A model generated the notes under the pieces. The model saw nothing but the letters and a program-made list of their open reading frames with translations, ran no database searches and was not told the origin of the DNA. From contig NW_026515445.1 in assembly GCF_014898815.1 (NCBI RefSeq), forward strand, positions 1,054,001 to 1,118,000: DNA of 64,000 bases. The letters are read 5' to 3'. The first letter of the stretch is position 1; every line of letters starts with the position of its first letter. The translations under genes and the position numbers were made by a program. The DNA comes from Panonychus citri. Taxonomy: Eukaryota > Arthropoda > Arachnida > Trombidiformes > Tetranychidae. Positions 10,310 through 23,253 of the stretch are shown here, piece after piece.

Positions 10310-13300
10310 CATCGATTGTATTTTAAGTCACCTATCAATTGATCTTGTAATTATCATCATTGTTGATTGCTAATTCAGTTTGGTTACGATTTTCATATTT
10401 TTGGTTCGCTTGTTTTGATTAACTTGATTATTTACTATCAAAACCATTTCCTGATCTAATCTATAAATATTATCAATAGATATTAATCATCATCATCATC
10501 TTTTCATTAGTATTTGTATCCAATTAAATGATAATAACTGTAAAATTAGACGATACCCTTATATTGAATCAATACAATTTACTTTTCCTTTTCGTATACA
10601 TGATAACCGAATCATCATGATTGTTATTAAATTGATTTGATGACTTTCAATTATGATTTGAACAATTTTTTCTCCTCACAATTGAACATTACCATTTATG
10701 ATGACCAAATTTGATTAAATGATATCATAATGTTTCCATGCAATCAAAGTAAATTAAATGAAAAGCTAACGATTTAATCTCATCAATATTAACTTTTTTG
10801 TATTGTTGATTCCTATTAATAATAATCAATATTAGCTTTAAATAATTTCTGATGTTTCCATTTGTTTTTACATTGATTGATGAAGGGAACAAATTTACAT
10901 GATCTTCTCTCAGATACAATCAACTCTTTTCAGGAAGATTCTGAACCATTCATGTTAAGATTTCATTAGCATCATCTTCATCTTTTTTGGTGATGATGAA
11001 AGAAAAAGCCAAAGTAACAATAATGTAAACTTGAGTAGGCAAAAGCTAGTAAAAGATTCATCCCTGAATTCAGGTTGATCATGATGGTGATGATGATGAT
11101 GTTCCTCTGAGGCTTTTCCATGTCCATTAATAATCACAGGGAAATAATGATCAAATGCTACATATTTAGTACTTTACCTGTATTTTTATTCTGTCCTTTA
11201 GTTCAGGTAAAGATAAATCTTTTATCGTTGTTCAGTTTACCAGTAACATTCAAGTTAATCTTCCTGCTATTAGGCTACATGAGAAGATTAGTTTTTCTTG
11301 ATGATAGTTGTGGTTATGATGATGATCGTCATTAAACTAATTTTGTGACTTATTCTGAAAAAAATAAGTCACCTGAAGGTAATCAGAAAATTGAATTACT
11401 GATTATCATCAGACTGTTACTATTTTCTGTCAGAAAAACATCACATTCAAGGTTAGAAATGTTCAATCATGATCATGATGGTTTCTCATGTGTTTTAATC
11501 ATAATTTTTTGATTACAATTAATTATTTAGCTTACCTACACTTGTAGTTAATATATTATCAATTCCAATTTGAACTGATTTAGCTATTGATCATAAATGT
11601 TGTTAATTGTTGTCAATAGCATTACTTTCACCTCGAGTAATTAATTTAGTTTACCTCATTTTCAATATTTACTTTTTGTCTCTTGCTCTTTTCATTGTAA
11701 GAAATTAGTTAATTGTTTGCTTGGACAATACATGTAATCATTACCTATGAAAGTTAATTGTTGTTATTATTACCAAATTGCTAATTCACTTTTTTTCTGG
11801 TTTTGTACAATGATTTCAAATAAAATTAAAGTCATTCAGAAAGTAATCAATTTTTCAACTATCATGTTTTACTGATTGTCTATATTTTTCTGATCAATTT
11901 TAATGATACTTAATGATCAGAATCACTAATTAACTTACAAAGTATTAAAAATTAACCAATTGGTTCAATGAAAATTGGTTCAATAAAATTGCTGATAATT
12001 AATAATAATTATTTACAGTTATATATCCAATTAGATACAGTTCAGATTGAAGCGATGTTAATTTAATGATAATAGTTAATAACATAATTATTGTAATTAG
12101 ATAGCTCATAATTACAGGTAGTTATGGTTTCGATAAGTTTAACCTTTAAACAATTTGATAATATTGTCGTTGAGAAAAAAAAAACTATCCAACTGACCAG
12201 TGGTCAAAATTATTTGGGGAAAACTTAGTAACAGGAAAGTGAATGAATATCTATCAATAGATATTTATAAAGTACAGAGAGATGGGTTAACAATGGTCAA
12301 GAATAGAAAAGAATAAGATGAATGAAGGTGATGATAAAAATAGAAGATGAAATGATGACCATGTTCAGTATCATGAATAAATGAACAAAAAAAAGTGGGA
12401 AGATAAAAGTTGAAATGATTATAAGTCAATCGTTAATAAAGTTAACGGTTTATTGTTAGTGACATTTCTGGACACAATGAAAATCTCCAGGTAAAGGTCA
12501 ATCTTGTGTTCATTTAATATTCCGATGACATTAATCATTAGAAAGTCAAATATACACCGAATACTGAATAACAATACTGAATGAGAATACATGATGAACT
12601 ACATAATTTTCATCACCATGAATCTGATAGATTAAGAATAATATCTTTGTTCAATATTCTTACCTGTTTTTTTACCTTTAACATTTTACTCTAATGTATT
12701 TCCATGTATTTAAAATAATCGTTCATCTCTTTATGTTTTTTTTTTCATGAATTTTTATATCTTTGATCAATAATCGATTATTTTCAATTCTAATTCAAAC
12801 TTTTCTCCAGAACTTTTCATTGTTGGTATTCGAGTTAAATTGTTATTGATCAATAACTAATTAACTTTTACCCTGTTTCTTTTTCCTGGTTGATTATCAT
12901 TGACAAAAAAATATTCAATTTAATCATTTGTATATTTTCAAGGGCTACTAATTAGTTTTTGCTAATCATTTGTATTCTATTTACTAAATTGTAATTAACC
13001 ATTTTCTGTCACAATCCAATTTGGATTATAATTAATTTGCCCATAGCTTGTTAATCTTAAAAATGGATTAATCTTTAACTTTCTAATCCAATTAATCAAT
13101 TAATTAGTGGAAGTGTGCTGAATATTATAACTTTATCACCGCTAGAATTATTTAGTTTGTACAATTAAATGATTGTTCATTCACCGAAAGTTTAATTGCT
13201 TCTAGATTAACGTAAACATTTACATAATGATACATAAATTGTACCATCAGCAACAATCAAAATTAATCCGCTTTTGTAAATCCGAATAGTAATTTGTTAA

Positions 13301-16300
13301 CAATGGTTAGAATTATATTATTCTGATTACTTGGGTGAAACAATCAACTAATTATAAATTTTTACGAATATTAACAATTTAATAAATGATTAATTTTTAT
13401 AGTTTAATGGAAACAATTTAATTCCAACCCAATTTAGATCTTTTCTCTTGTATCAGAAATTGAATGTATCAACAATTATGAAAGCGAAAAGATTATCAAA
13501 TGTAAGCCTCATCCTAGGAAAAAGTTACCAACTTTTGATACTTTGATATAAACAGAAATGAATTCTGTATTTATATGTTGCTCAGAATTTTTCACCATGA
13601 ACATTATCATGGAAAGAAAACAAATATCAAGCCAAAAATAGGCTGAGAATCAATGGTCCTCGAGGAGTTTCATGAAATCCTCTCAACAAACAGCAATTTA
13701 TTTTTGAATTTAAAGATTACCATGAACCAGAAGCTTAAGATTCAGATAACCATAAACTCATAATCCTTCATGTAATATCCATGATGATGAAACAGTATTG
13801 AGAAAAGTTCATAAGTAATCTGTTCATTTGATCAGAAAGAAAACTCTTCTTCATCTTTTTCTTTTCTCTTGAGCTCTGATTTTCTTACATGAAATTGACA
13901 TTGAAATTAATTCACATTGACAATTATTCCAAGAATCAATATGATCAACTTAAAATCATATACTTTTCATTTTGTCATTTACATCATGATCATATTCATC
14001 TCTATCTCTTACTATGACATAAATTACCAATTATGATTTATTAATACCTTTCATATTTACTACTTTCATATGATTCATTTCATGATATTCATTAATCTGT
14101 GCTCTCAGATTTTGAGATAACTTATTTATATCAGAATGATTGAAACAACAAAATGGTTCAATTGATTAATTGTAACTCATTTATTACCTAATATTTTGAT
14201 AAATTTTTAATCCAATTCAGTGATACTATGATATTTGAACTTGTCTGTTTATTAGATTATCATTACTGATGAGAGGTAATCAATCATCATCAGCTGATTA
14301 ATGATTCAAATCATCAATACCAAATATCAACAATTATTGATTAAGTTATCGAACCTTATAATTGAATAATATCTTAATCAATTTGTGCTTTGGAAACTTT
14401 CAATAATTAATCACCTTTCACCCTTTGGATTATCATGTTTTGTCATGTATTCTGATTAAATCTGTTCAATCAGTTGATTACAATAACGACACAATATCGC
14501 TGAATATCATGTTACTTAAAGAATCATTATTTTCTCTGTATCATAAGAATGTTTTTATAATTTTCCATGATATTTGCTTTCAAAAGAACAGAAAATTTCT
14601 ATTATTCATCATTTATCGAAATGAATTCTTCGAATAACGAAAAAAAATCTGATATTTATTATTATGATTCTTTATTATTACAAAATTTTGTTCAGAATTT
14701 GGTATCAGATGAACTTTTCTCTTTTCTCTCGTAAACATAACAACTATTATCATGATGATCATTTTATTTATCATTTTATTTATCATCTATTATCATGATA
14801 ACAGACTCTATTTCTTAATGGTAACCTGATTGTTATATAAATATTATCGACTAATGTTCATTTGATGATTATTGTAGTTATCTGAAACTTTTTCGTTCCT
14901 TGTTCAGAATTTGCAAAACTGAACAGCAATCATCATTATGTACATAATAGTTTCAATGTTGATTGGTTTTACCATCTATTTCCTATTCAGTTATTATCAT
15001 TACTTGAAACTTTCATGAGAATAGAATAATTTTCAGTTTTTTTCTCATCCATAAACTCAACATTGAACTGAGTTTTCACCATGTTTCATATTGAATTTTC
15101 TGCTTTTCAATCACATTCCGGATATGAAAAAATACTGACCAAGGTCAGAACCGGAAATGAAGTCTAACGGATTTTCGGGTTTTATATCTTCCTTTTCTTT
15201 TGCTATTTCTCTGAAATTTTGAAATCCTACTCAGAATTTGTTCATTTCGGTTGTAAGAGTTTCTCTCTCTTTTCATTTCATTATAAAACCTCACTTTATA
15301 TTCTAGTTTTTCATATTATCCATTATTTCATCTTCATTCAATGAACTTTATCATTCTCATCATCATCTCTACTGTCTCCTCTCATTACATGCTCCCTGGA
15401 CTCCTCCCTAAGATGTCACTGAATTTTTACATTTTCTTTTCACGTTCCATTCGAGAAGAAATTGAATGATGAAAAAGAAAAAGTTCTGACAATATTATGG
15501 TGTTGAAAAGAGAAAAAGAAAGAAATTGAATTCACCTGAATACTCATTGAGTTTTTTTTCATCTTATTCTTTTTTCATCATTGATTGACATTAGAACAAG
15601 AGAAAGGAGGAAAAGTGAGAGAGAAACTCAAGGTTCTGATAATGATGATGAACAAAGATGAGATGAAACTCAATTCATTTATAACCATAAAGAATAAGAA
15701 TTCCCATGATTCTCATGGTGATGATAAAACATATGAATATATGAACACAATTTGCTCATCATTTTTGATGAAGATTCAACTGAATTGTTATTCAAAAAAA
15801 GTAAAAAAATAGAATCAAAATTACATCGTAATTATAATAATCATCTTTGTTATTATCATGAATGAACATCTCAATACATGTATGATAATGTTCAATGATA
15901 ACTTTTAGAGTTCTTGGTAAAAGTTACCAGTTTCAATATTCTGATTCAAACATGATCCCGATTTCAGAGCAACTTGAACTTTTTTCTTCGTCTTGATTGT
16001 TTATAAAGAGATTCACGTTCTGAAAAAAGAGTACAAAGTGATGGAGAATCTAAGAGATTTTCAGGCCATTCTTCGTGAAATTTAAAACCAAAGGTGCGAA
16101 CTTCAAATTTGTGTTCATTTCGTTGGACTTAAATAACTATTCATCAATTTTGCTTCTTTATTCAGAAATTAACTTCGATCCAACGTAACTGGACATTAAT
16201 CTCTATTGATTAGTTAACTATTAATACGTTAGATTTACAGGTCTACATTAATACTTTATCAATATAAAGTTCGTTGACTTGATATGAAATAATAACAATA

Positions 16301-17116
16301 TTGATATTGATGAGTGAATTGATGATTGCAATTAGATTAGTTTTTCCAATTAACTGATTACATTTCAAAATAAGAAAATGATATTTGTTTTCAATTAACT
16401 TTCCTATTTTCTTGACTTGATATGGATTTTTAATCATTTTAGCTAAATTGTTAAGTTGTTGTTAAACTGACAAAAAAAAGCAACGTGACTTAACAATTTA
16501 ATCATGACCTGGAACAATTTAAACTGTATCCTCTCAATGATAGTTTACACGATTAAAATTAATCATCGATATTAATATTAATGAATTTTGTTACATCATT
16601 TGATATTATCCAATTAGATTTATTCATCTTCAACTAGATGTACACCATAAATCATGATTAAATTGTAATGGTTAACGTTTTAAATTGTTGAAAATAAAGC
16701 CAATTAAATTATCACACATTTTTATTTCTAAGAGATGATCAAACAATTTGATTAGCACACAATAAATTGTGTATTCAATGTGAAAAATTGCAAAGGCTGA
16801 TTAAGTTTCTCTAGTAATAAAATAACATAAGCAGTTAATTGCTACCTAAAAACTACCTTGATCATCATTTTCATAGTCATCATGCTGACAATTAATTTTT
16901 TCACCAAAATGTCAAATATTATAATTCTGGCAATGGCATCGATTTCATGGTGATTTGTTGAGTAAAATCACCAATTATTGAAACAATTTTCACCATTTAG
17001 CTGATCATTACTATTGTCCGATTGATTGAGTTCACACTGATCAATATTTGAGCAATTAAATTGTGATTAACTAAATCAAAAAGTATCTACACCACTGTAA
17101 TAAAAATTTAATTATC
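10310..17116. other. 6.8-kb A+T-rich gene desert
   Basis: No frame has recognisable protein features. Seen here: many ATCATGAT palindromes, an 8-bp-stem hairpin GACTTATT/AATAAGTC at about 11347-11370, a short TTTTATTTATCA tandem near 14760, and the word GAACTTTTTT at 15975. Possibly a regulatory region of flanking genes. Confidence 0.5.
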
Positions 17117-17776
17117 ATGTGTAGTTTAGTTGTAACTTTAATTAGCATTTCCATTATAAGTGGTAGTTTGATTGCCAACAATCAATTGATTATTAAACAT
17201 CGTAAATCACCTTCAGGTCCATCACCGGCATCGTTTGTTTGTCCATCTAATTATGGCTACTTCCAGAATCCAGATAATTGTAACTCTTATTATTACTGTT
17301 GGTCGGGTTCATCTTATCTGCAATTCTGTCCGGACGGAACGACCTTTTCTCCCATGAACCATAATTGTTCAGCATCTTATTCATGTTCACCATCTACTCC
17401 ATCTACATCCATCGAAACTGATTCATCTAAGTTGATTCCCTCTGAATACCCACCGGCTCGACCTCATTCAACTTTCCGTCCCTGGTCACAATCAACACCT
17501 TATCCTGGCACCGGTGGGTATGGAGGAAGTGGATCAAATGGTCAAGGGGGTTACAATGGGATTAATCAGCCTTATCCGACCTTCCCGATAACACCAAATG
17601 CCGGAACTGGTTGTTATCAAGAATGTTGTACCTACCGGTCAGTTTTGGTTCGGTCAGTCTGTACAATAACCAAGAATTTAATTAACGTCTCATTGAGAAA
17701 GTTTACTCGAGTTAGAGGTAATTTAGCTGATGCAGCTCGGCGAATTGGATTATCATCATCATCTCCTGAAAATTGA
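17117..17776 (+). CDS. Secreted chitin-binding protein with one CBM14 (peritrophin-A) domain
   Basis: Single-exon ORF of 219 residues. Residues 1 to about 20 are a signal peptide (SLVVTLISISIISGSLIA). Residues 41-94 form one CBM14 domain: six cysteines in the family order, with the aromatic-rich core GYFQNPDNCNSYYYCW and FCPDGTTFSP. Such domains bind chitin in cuticle or peritrophic matrix. A Pro/Ser/Gly-rich linker (95-165) follows, then a second, non-CBM14 Cys cluster (GCYQECC...SVC) and a basic Arg/Lys-rich tail. The C-terminal part is not recognised and distinguishes it from simple peritrophins. The gene stands alone in A+T-rich DNA with CAT repeats just after the stop (17819-17845). Confidence 0.85.
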   Translation: MCSLVVTLISISIISGSLIANNQLIIKHRKSPSGPSPASFVCPSNYGYFQNPDNCNSYYYCWSGSSYLQFCPDGTTFSPMNHNCSASYSCSPSTPSTSIETDSSKLIPSEYPPARPHSTFRPWSQSTPYPGTGGYGGSGSNGQGGYNGINQPYPTFPITPNAGTGCYQECCTYRSVLVRSVCTITKNLINVSLRKFTRVRGNLADAARRIGLSSSSPEN

Positions 17777-20513
17777 TGCAATTAAATTAAAAACCTTTAT
17801 ACCACGATAATCATAGTCATCATCATCATCATCATCATCATCATGATTACAATTACTATCAAGTGTAATTGAACAACGAAAACCTTTGTTACCATTGAAA
17901 ATTAACTTTACGAAAAGTTTTCCCTCATCTCCCAATGGTAACTTGTAACGCAATTAACTAACTACTAGAAAGAAACTAAATTAACTTTTTACTCTGATGG
18001 TAATTTTTTCCAATTGAATTGCCTTAAGAGGAAAACATTTAATTGTTGATCCAGTTTCTAATCGTTACCTGATTTCTTTGCTCATTTAAATTGCTCACAA
18101 AACTATTTCATTTTGACAAATCTATTATTTTGCTTACGTTGATCGTTAACTAATTAAATTACATTTACTTGACATTCTATTAATAAATATCATCCAATTG
18201 TTGTGATAAACAATTTGAGAACCAACCAAAAGCCTTGAGCTATTGACATGATTTTTTACATCACCAACAATTAACTTATTGCTCAAATTGACTGACAATC
18301 AACTAACTCACTGGCTGATTGTTTAACTTGATCCAATAATGAAAACCTTGGTTATCCTTTCAATCAATCATTACCAATAATCTATTGATTCAAATAATTA
18401 TCAACTGATTAATTTGAGAGGAAGAAAAATTAATTCACTCACTAAACTAAGTAAATTAATTTACAACGAAATTTAATTTGATTATCTTTGAGTTTTAATT
18501 TAATTAGATTTTCAAGTTTGTTTACTTTTTTGTTTGGACAAAATTTTAAACTAATCAAGTTAATCATCAAAAGACATTTTCTCAAACTTGATTGTTGTAT
18601 GTAAGCGAGTTGATCCAATCTCAATTTCCTAATCCATCTAGAGAAAGAGATGAACAGTTTTTAATTGTAATTACATAATTTACGATGAAAATCTATAACA
18701 ATTTACTAATTGTATTCTTTTTTTATCCTTTAGCCGGAAAGCTCAAATTGTCTTGAAACCATTTGATTGTTATCATCAAGATCCATCATGAAAATCATCA
18801 TCATAATGTTTGCATAAATGATTATCATATTATGATAACTTTTAAGCGACAAAATTTCACAATTCAACACATAATCTTAATCAGCATCTTGATCATCATC
18901 AATTCTCATCATGAATTAATTGGTTTATCCTGATTCAGAATCACAGAGATGAAACAAATTTTATATTAAAGGAAAATGAAACAATTGAAGTGAGATTTTT
19001 GTTTCCAGAATAAAGCTCAGGATCAGATGAAGATTAACAGAAAATAACAAAAGAAGACGATGAAGACAAAACAACAGAACGATAAGATTCATGCTGATTA
19101 TCATCATCAACACTTTCTCATCTCAATTCACATCAGCATCATCAGAATTTTCTTCCTCTTTTATTTATAAATATCTTCTTTCTCTCTCCATCTTTATTTT
19201 CATCTTCTTCCTTTCAATCTGTCCATACATCCACACTCACTTCCTTCCTCTCTCTCTCTCTCTCTCTCTCCCACCTTCTCATCCTCTTCCACCCACTTTC
19301 ATGATATCTTTTTGCTATCCATGTTTCATCCCTGAGACAGATTGATTCCGAATGGCCTTGTACAGAGTCACCATATATTTCAATGTAATTTCAAAGATAT
19401 TCACTCACTAAGATGAACAAATGTATTTCCAATTCGCAACCACCTTAATCATGATTATTGCTCCCGCTTTGTAAAAATCAACAATCATCTTCTCATCTTC
19501 ATCATCAAAATTACATCTTCTTCCTTTCCTTGAACTTTCTCTCTTTCTCTGAGTAAACGAAATGGCGAAACAGCAATAAAATAAAATATTCATTTGTCAA
19601 ATCAGCCAACAATTAACTAAATTGAAAGTAAATTTATTAATCAGCTGATAAACTTTGCAGAATTGAAATTAACAACTCAATCGGAATAAAATATCACTGA
19701 TTCTCAACAATTAAGAGACACAATTGGCTTTTATTGTGATACATTGATTATAATTAACCAACAATTTACTTTACCTTTTAGATGGAACCGTTAATTTTGA
19801 TTCTCTTCATTTCTTCATCTCTTTGTTTATCCAATTAACTTGGAGAAACTGAAACCTTTCACTAGAAGATGAGGATGATAATGAAGATAAAGAAGATAGA
19901 AAAGACAAAGAAGAAAAAATAACCTAATTTTAGATAGAAAATTACATAGGAAAAAAATCGAGAACATTTAATCTTTTCTATTCTTTTTCGTTTTCGAAAC
20001 AGTTTTCTATTTTCTCGAGTTTAATTCACAATTTCATTGAATCATTTGCGAAATTAACTGATTGTTTTCATCCCAATCAATTATATTCTCTTGACAACTA
20101 ATTAAATTGAGAATAAAAAATCAAATTGATTTTCCAATTGGTTAACTGTTCCTGTGAATATAAATAATACATTCGCCTCAATTTAGTTAACTGTAATTAC
20201 GATTGTTATTAACACAATCAGTTGATTATAAAGACTTGTAATTGTAATAAGAAAATAACAAATCGATAATTTGATTTACTTGATTGTCTCCATTTAGTGG
20301 TTTCTTTTATTGTTCCAATTTGATTGCTGGTGAATATTAAATTGTTACTCTAAAGTAAAAGATTGATTAACTTGATCAATCAAACAATTAATTTCTATTA
20401 ATTGTGTGAGGGTCAAATCAATAATATCTCTAAATACAATTTAGAATCTTGTAAATTGTTATAGAGGAAGAAGAGATTAAATCGATTGTTAATTGTGACA
20501 ATTTAACAATAAA
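17777..20513. other. Intergenic, A+T-rich with simple repeats
   Basis: Contains (CAT)n at 17819-17845 and (CT)n at about 19251-19272. Open frames here (19091-19345, for example) are low-complexity and have no gene-like features. Confidence 0.6.
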
Positions 20514-21140
20514 ATGGTTACAATTCATTTTCACAATTTAATTCAATTCTTTTTATCAGTTAACATCTATGGTTTGATTAACTGTTTGATTGCTGAAGAT
20601 TTAGCTGATTTAGCTAATCATCTAAGTGAATATCAATGTAAAGTCTTACAATCAGTTATGACGAAAAAACCAATCAAATTGATTAAATTATCTTGTTTTG
20701 ATTTTCTAATCAAACAACGTGTTGATTTAAAAACGCAATTTCCACGTGATGGTGACTCGTATTTCCAATCGCTGTTAACCAAATCGTTGATTGATTTGGG
20801 ACTTGAAGGATCAGCGATGAAGTTGATTAACTTAAATTTAAATGAGAAAATATTTTCCGCCAATTTGAATCAAGTTTCTCTGATGGAACAAATTAGAGAC
20901 GAAGAGGAAGCGGAAACAAATAAGGCGATTGTTAAGAATCCATTTAAATCACTTTATTCCTCAACTCGGAGACATGACACATTAATTCAACAATCAAATA
21001 GATTGATACTCGATATCGTGATTCTGGTGAGTGTAATTATCTTGGCGATCATATTGACTTATGCTCTTATTGTTACTATTCGTAACCTCGATGTACCAGA
21101 TGATTTAATTGACCGAGATGAAGTTGCTCTCTTATTGTAG
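20514..21140 (+). CDS. Unrecognised type I membrane protein with C-terminal dileucine signal
   Basis: Single-exon ORF of 208 residues. I do not recognise the family. The N-terminus (about 1-27) is hydrophobic and signal-like, with INCLIA near a likely cleavage site. Residues 28 to about 160 form a luminal or extracellular domain with two Cys (EYQCKV, KLSCFDF), a Lys-rich stretch between them and an acidic EEEAE segment. Residues 164-189 are a strong transmembrane helix (LDIVILVSVIILAIILTYAL). The short tail ends DEVALLL, which fits the acidic dileucine consensus [DE]xxxL[LI] used for endosome/lysosome sorting. Codon use is A+T-rich but protein-like. It is followed 264 bp later by the convergent NDPK gene. 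Confidence 0.7.
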   Translation: MVTIHFHNLIQFFLSVNIYGLINCLIAEDLADLANHLSEYQCKVLQSVMTKKPIKLIKLSCFDFLIKQRVDLKTQFPRDGDSYFQSLLTKSLIDLGLEGSAMKLINLNLNEKIFSANLNQVSLMEQIRDEEEAETNKAIVKNPFKSLYSSTRRHDTLIQQSNRLILDIVILVSVIILAIILTYALIVTIRNLDVPDDLIDRDEVALLL

Positions 21141-21403
21141 AGGTTAAATCTTGATGTTGATGGTCAAGAGTCAACTGTCTAGATAATAGATGACAAAACT
21201 GACCGAGAGAAAGAAACGAAAAGGATAATTGTGAGATACTCCCTGAAATTATTAAGATGACAGCCTGTAATTTTTGTTTGCCACGAACAATTAATTTCAA
21301 GATACGGTTGTATTGTTTGTGTCTTTAGTTTCTTGACTAATTTACTTGTAAAACCATTGAACATAATCAAGATACAAATTAAAATGAAGATTATGATTAT
21401 AAC

Positions 21404-22454
21404 TTAGTCTTCATAAACCCAAGTTTGTTGAGCTGGAGCCCAGTCGGACAATTCTTTGTCCTCGAACCAGAGTCCAATTTCTCGCTTAGCGGTATCAACG
21501 GAATCACTGCCATGAATGATGTTTCTAAATGGTGAGAAGAGAAGAACAAAAAAAAACAATTAGACTCAAGAAACTACACAGTTGAGTTAAGAAGAATGTC
21601 GATTAAGACAATGGGGAAAAAACCACTGAGCATCGAGGTAAAAGTGAGAAGAGTAAATCAAATTAAAGGATCAAAAGCTTTGTAGCAAAGATCCAAAAGG
21701 TATAAAAAATAATTTACAGTTTTAACTACAAAGGATGTTGGATAAATTTTAAAAAGAAAAGAAAATAGAGATTCTCATTACCTTCCAACTTGGATACATA
21801 AATCTCCTCTGATGGTTCCAGGTTTAGAGTCAGCAGGGTTGGTCTCACCGAGCATAACTCGTCCAGTCTTGACAACATTTAATCCTTCCCAGACCTAAAA
21901 AGGACAACAAAGTAAAGGTACAAAAGAACAAAAGAACAATTATTAAAAAAGATCTAACAAAAATATCCATAAAGAGAAATAAAAGAAATAAAAGAAATAA
22001 AGGTGTGACCAGAAAGAAAAAGACAAGATAATAAGAGTAAATGTACCATTGGGACAACTGGTCCAGAGAGCATATACTTGATTAAACCAGCGAAAAATGG
22101 TTTTCCAGCAAGTTCAGCATAATGTTGCTTGAGAAGCTCTTCAGGAGCCTAAAGAAAAAAAAAGTTAATTCGTTAAATTAAATTTAATCATTAAATGAGT
22201 AGAGAAAAAAAAAGTGAAACGGAAATGAAAAAATGTAGACAGAAAAACAGACAGACAAATGGGTAAAAGGGAGAAAGAAGGGAAAGCCGGATAAGAGAAA
22301 AGAAAGAGAACAATAAAAGGCTTACCTGTTTCATCTTAATTGCAACCAATTTGAAACCTTTAGCCTCAAATCGTTTGATGATCTCACCGACTAATCCTCG
22401 TTGGACACCATCGGGCTTAACCATGATAAAAGTTCGTTCCTTGTTTCCTGACAT
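21404..22454 (-). CDS. awd: Nucleoside diphosphate kinase (NDPK, awd/NME type)
   Basis: Four minus-strand exons, 22454-22326, 22148-22047, 21894-21782 and 21524-21404, total 465 nt and give 154 residues, the usual length for group I NDPK. The start MSGNKERTFIMVKPDGVQRG, the Kpn-loop region and the RNIIHGSDSV active site (catalytic phosphohistidine) are all present, ending in WVYED. The enzyme transfers gamma-phosphate between nucleoside triphosphates and diphosphates in the cytosol through the phospho-His intermediate and supplies GTP, CTP and UTP. All junctions are GT-AG and the frame is intact. It lies head to head with NAD+ synthetase across about 800 bp. Confidence 0.97.
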
Positions 22455-23253
22455 TTTTATTGCTAACCAAGTGAAGAATGAGAATAAAACAGTGAACATA
22501 AACTACAGTTGATCAATTAAAACGTTGGCAACAAAAGATGAGAAAACAACTCATCTAGATCAAAGTGATTCCCTTTATATGTAATTCCCCATGGAACTTG
22601 TGTTTCCATCTAGTGTTTTCTTTTCCACCTAATCCCAAACAGATTTTTTCCGAAAAATTTTTGTTTATTTTACCTTTTCAATGAAAAGAGTAATCAGTTG
22701 ATCACTTTCATCTCGATGTTCGCATTGTTAGATTGTTAATCAATTTAGTTTTTGATTGTTCGGTTTTGTTTATATTTTTCCCTTCTTATGTTCTCAGAGT
22801 TTTCATCAAATTCATTACACTGGTAAGTTCATTTTGCTTCTTTCTCATGTTGACATTTTTTTCTCCTTCACTTTTGATGAATTTTTTGAGGTTTTTTTTC
22901 ACGAATTCTAACAATTAATTCTCATTAAACCAATTAGTTGATTTTTCTTTTCTTCTATGCAACTAGGATTAATCTTCAATTAGTTTATTATTTATAATAT
23001 CTGTTGTCTTGGTAAATTATCCTTCGGGTTTAATTCTAAGTATTTCTCCTCTTATCCTTAATATGATTGTGTCTAATTTTTAAATGTCATGTTTTCTTGA
23101 TTTCCTTTTACAATTTAGGTTGAATATTGAAAGTGAATTTGATCGTTTGATTGATTTTTTTATCGGACACTAGGCCTTTTGGTTCTCCAGTACATTCACA
23201 TTTTCTTCCTGTAACTCTGGTCATTCTCTGATTGTCCATTGGAAAGTCATTCC
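22455..23253. promoter_or_regulatory. Divergent promoter region, NDPK and NAD+ synthetase
   Basis: About 800 bp between the two start codons, T-rich on the plus strand, with no gene. It must contain both 5' UTRs and promoters. I cannot point to a specific core element. Confidence 0.5.

Noticed and set aside
8951..10342. 463-codon open frame
   Set aside because: It is the translation of the CT-rich minisatellite (FLSLSLS repeats); CT/CAG words contain no stops, and no non-repeat domain is present.
10955..11335. Short His-rich and hydrophobic frames
   Set aside because: They come from CAT repeats and A+T-rich DNA, overlap on opposite strands, and show no splice or domain evidence.
19091..19345. 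84-codon open frame
   Set aside because: Ser/Phe-rich translation of CT-rich DNA with the repeat at 19251-19272; no gene-like signals.
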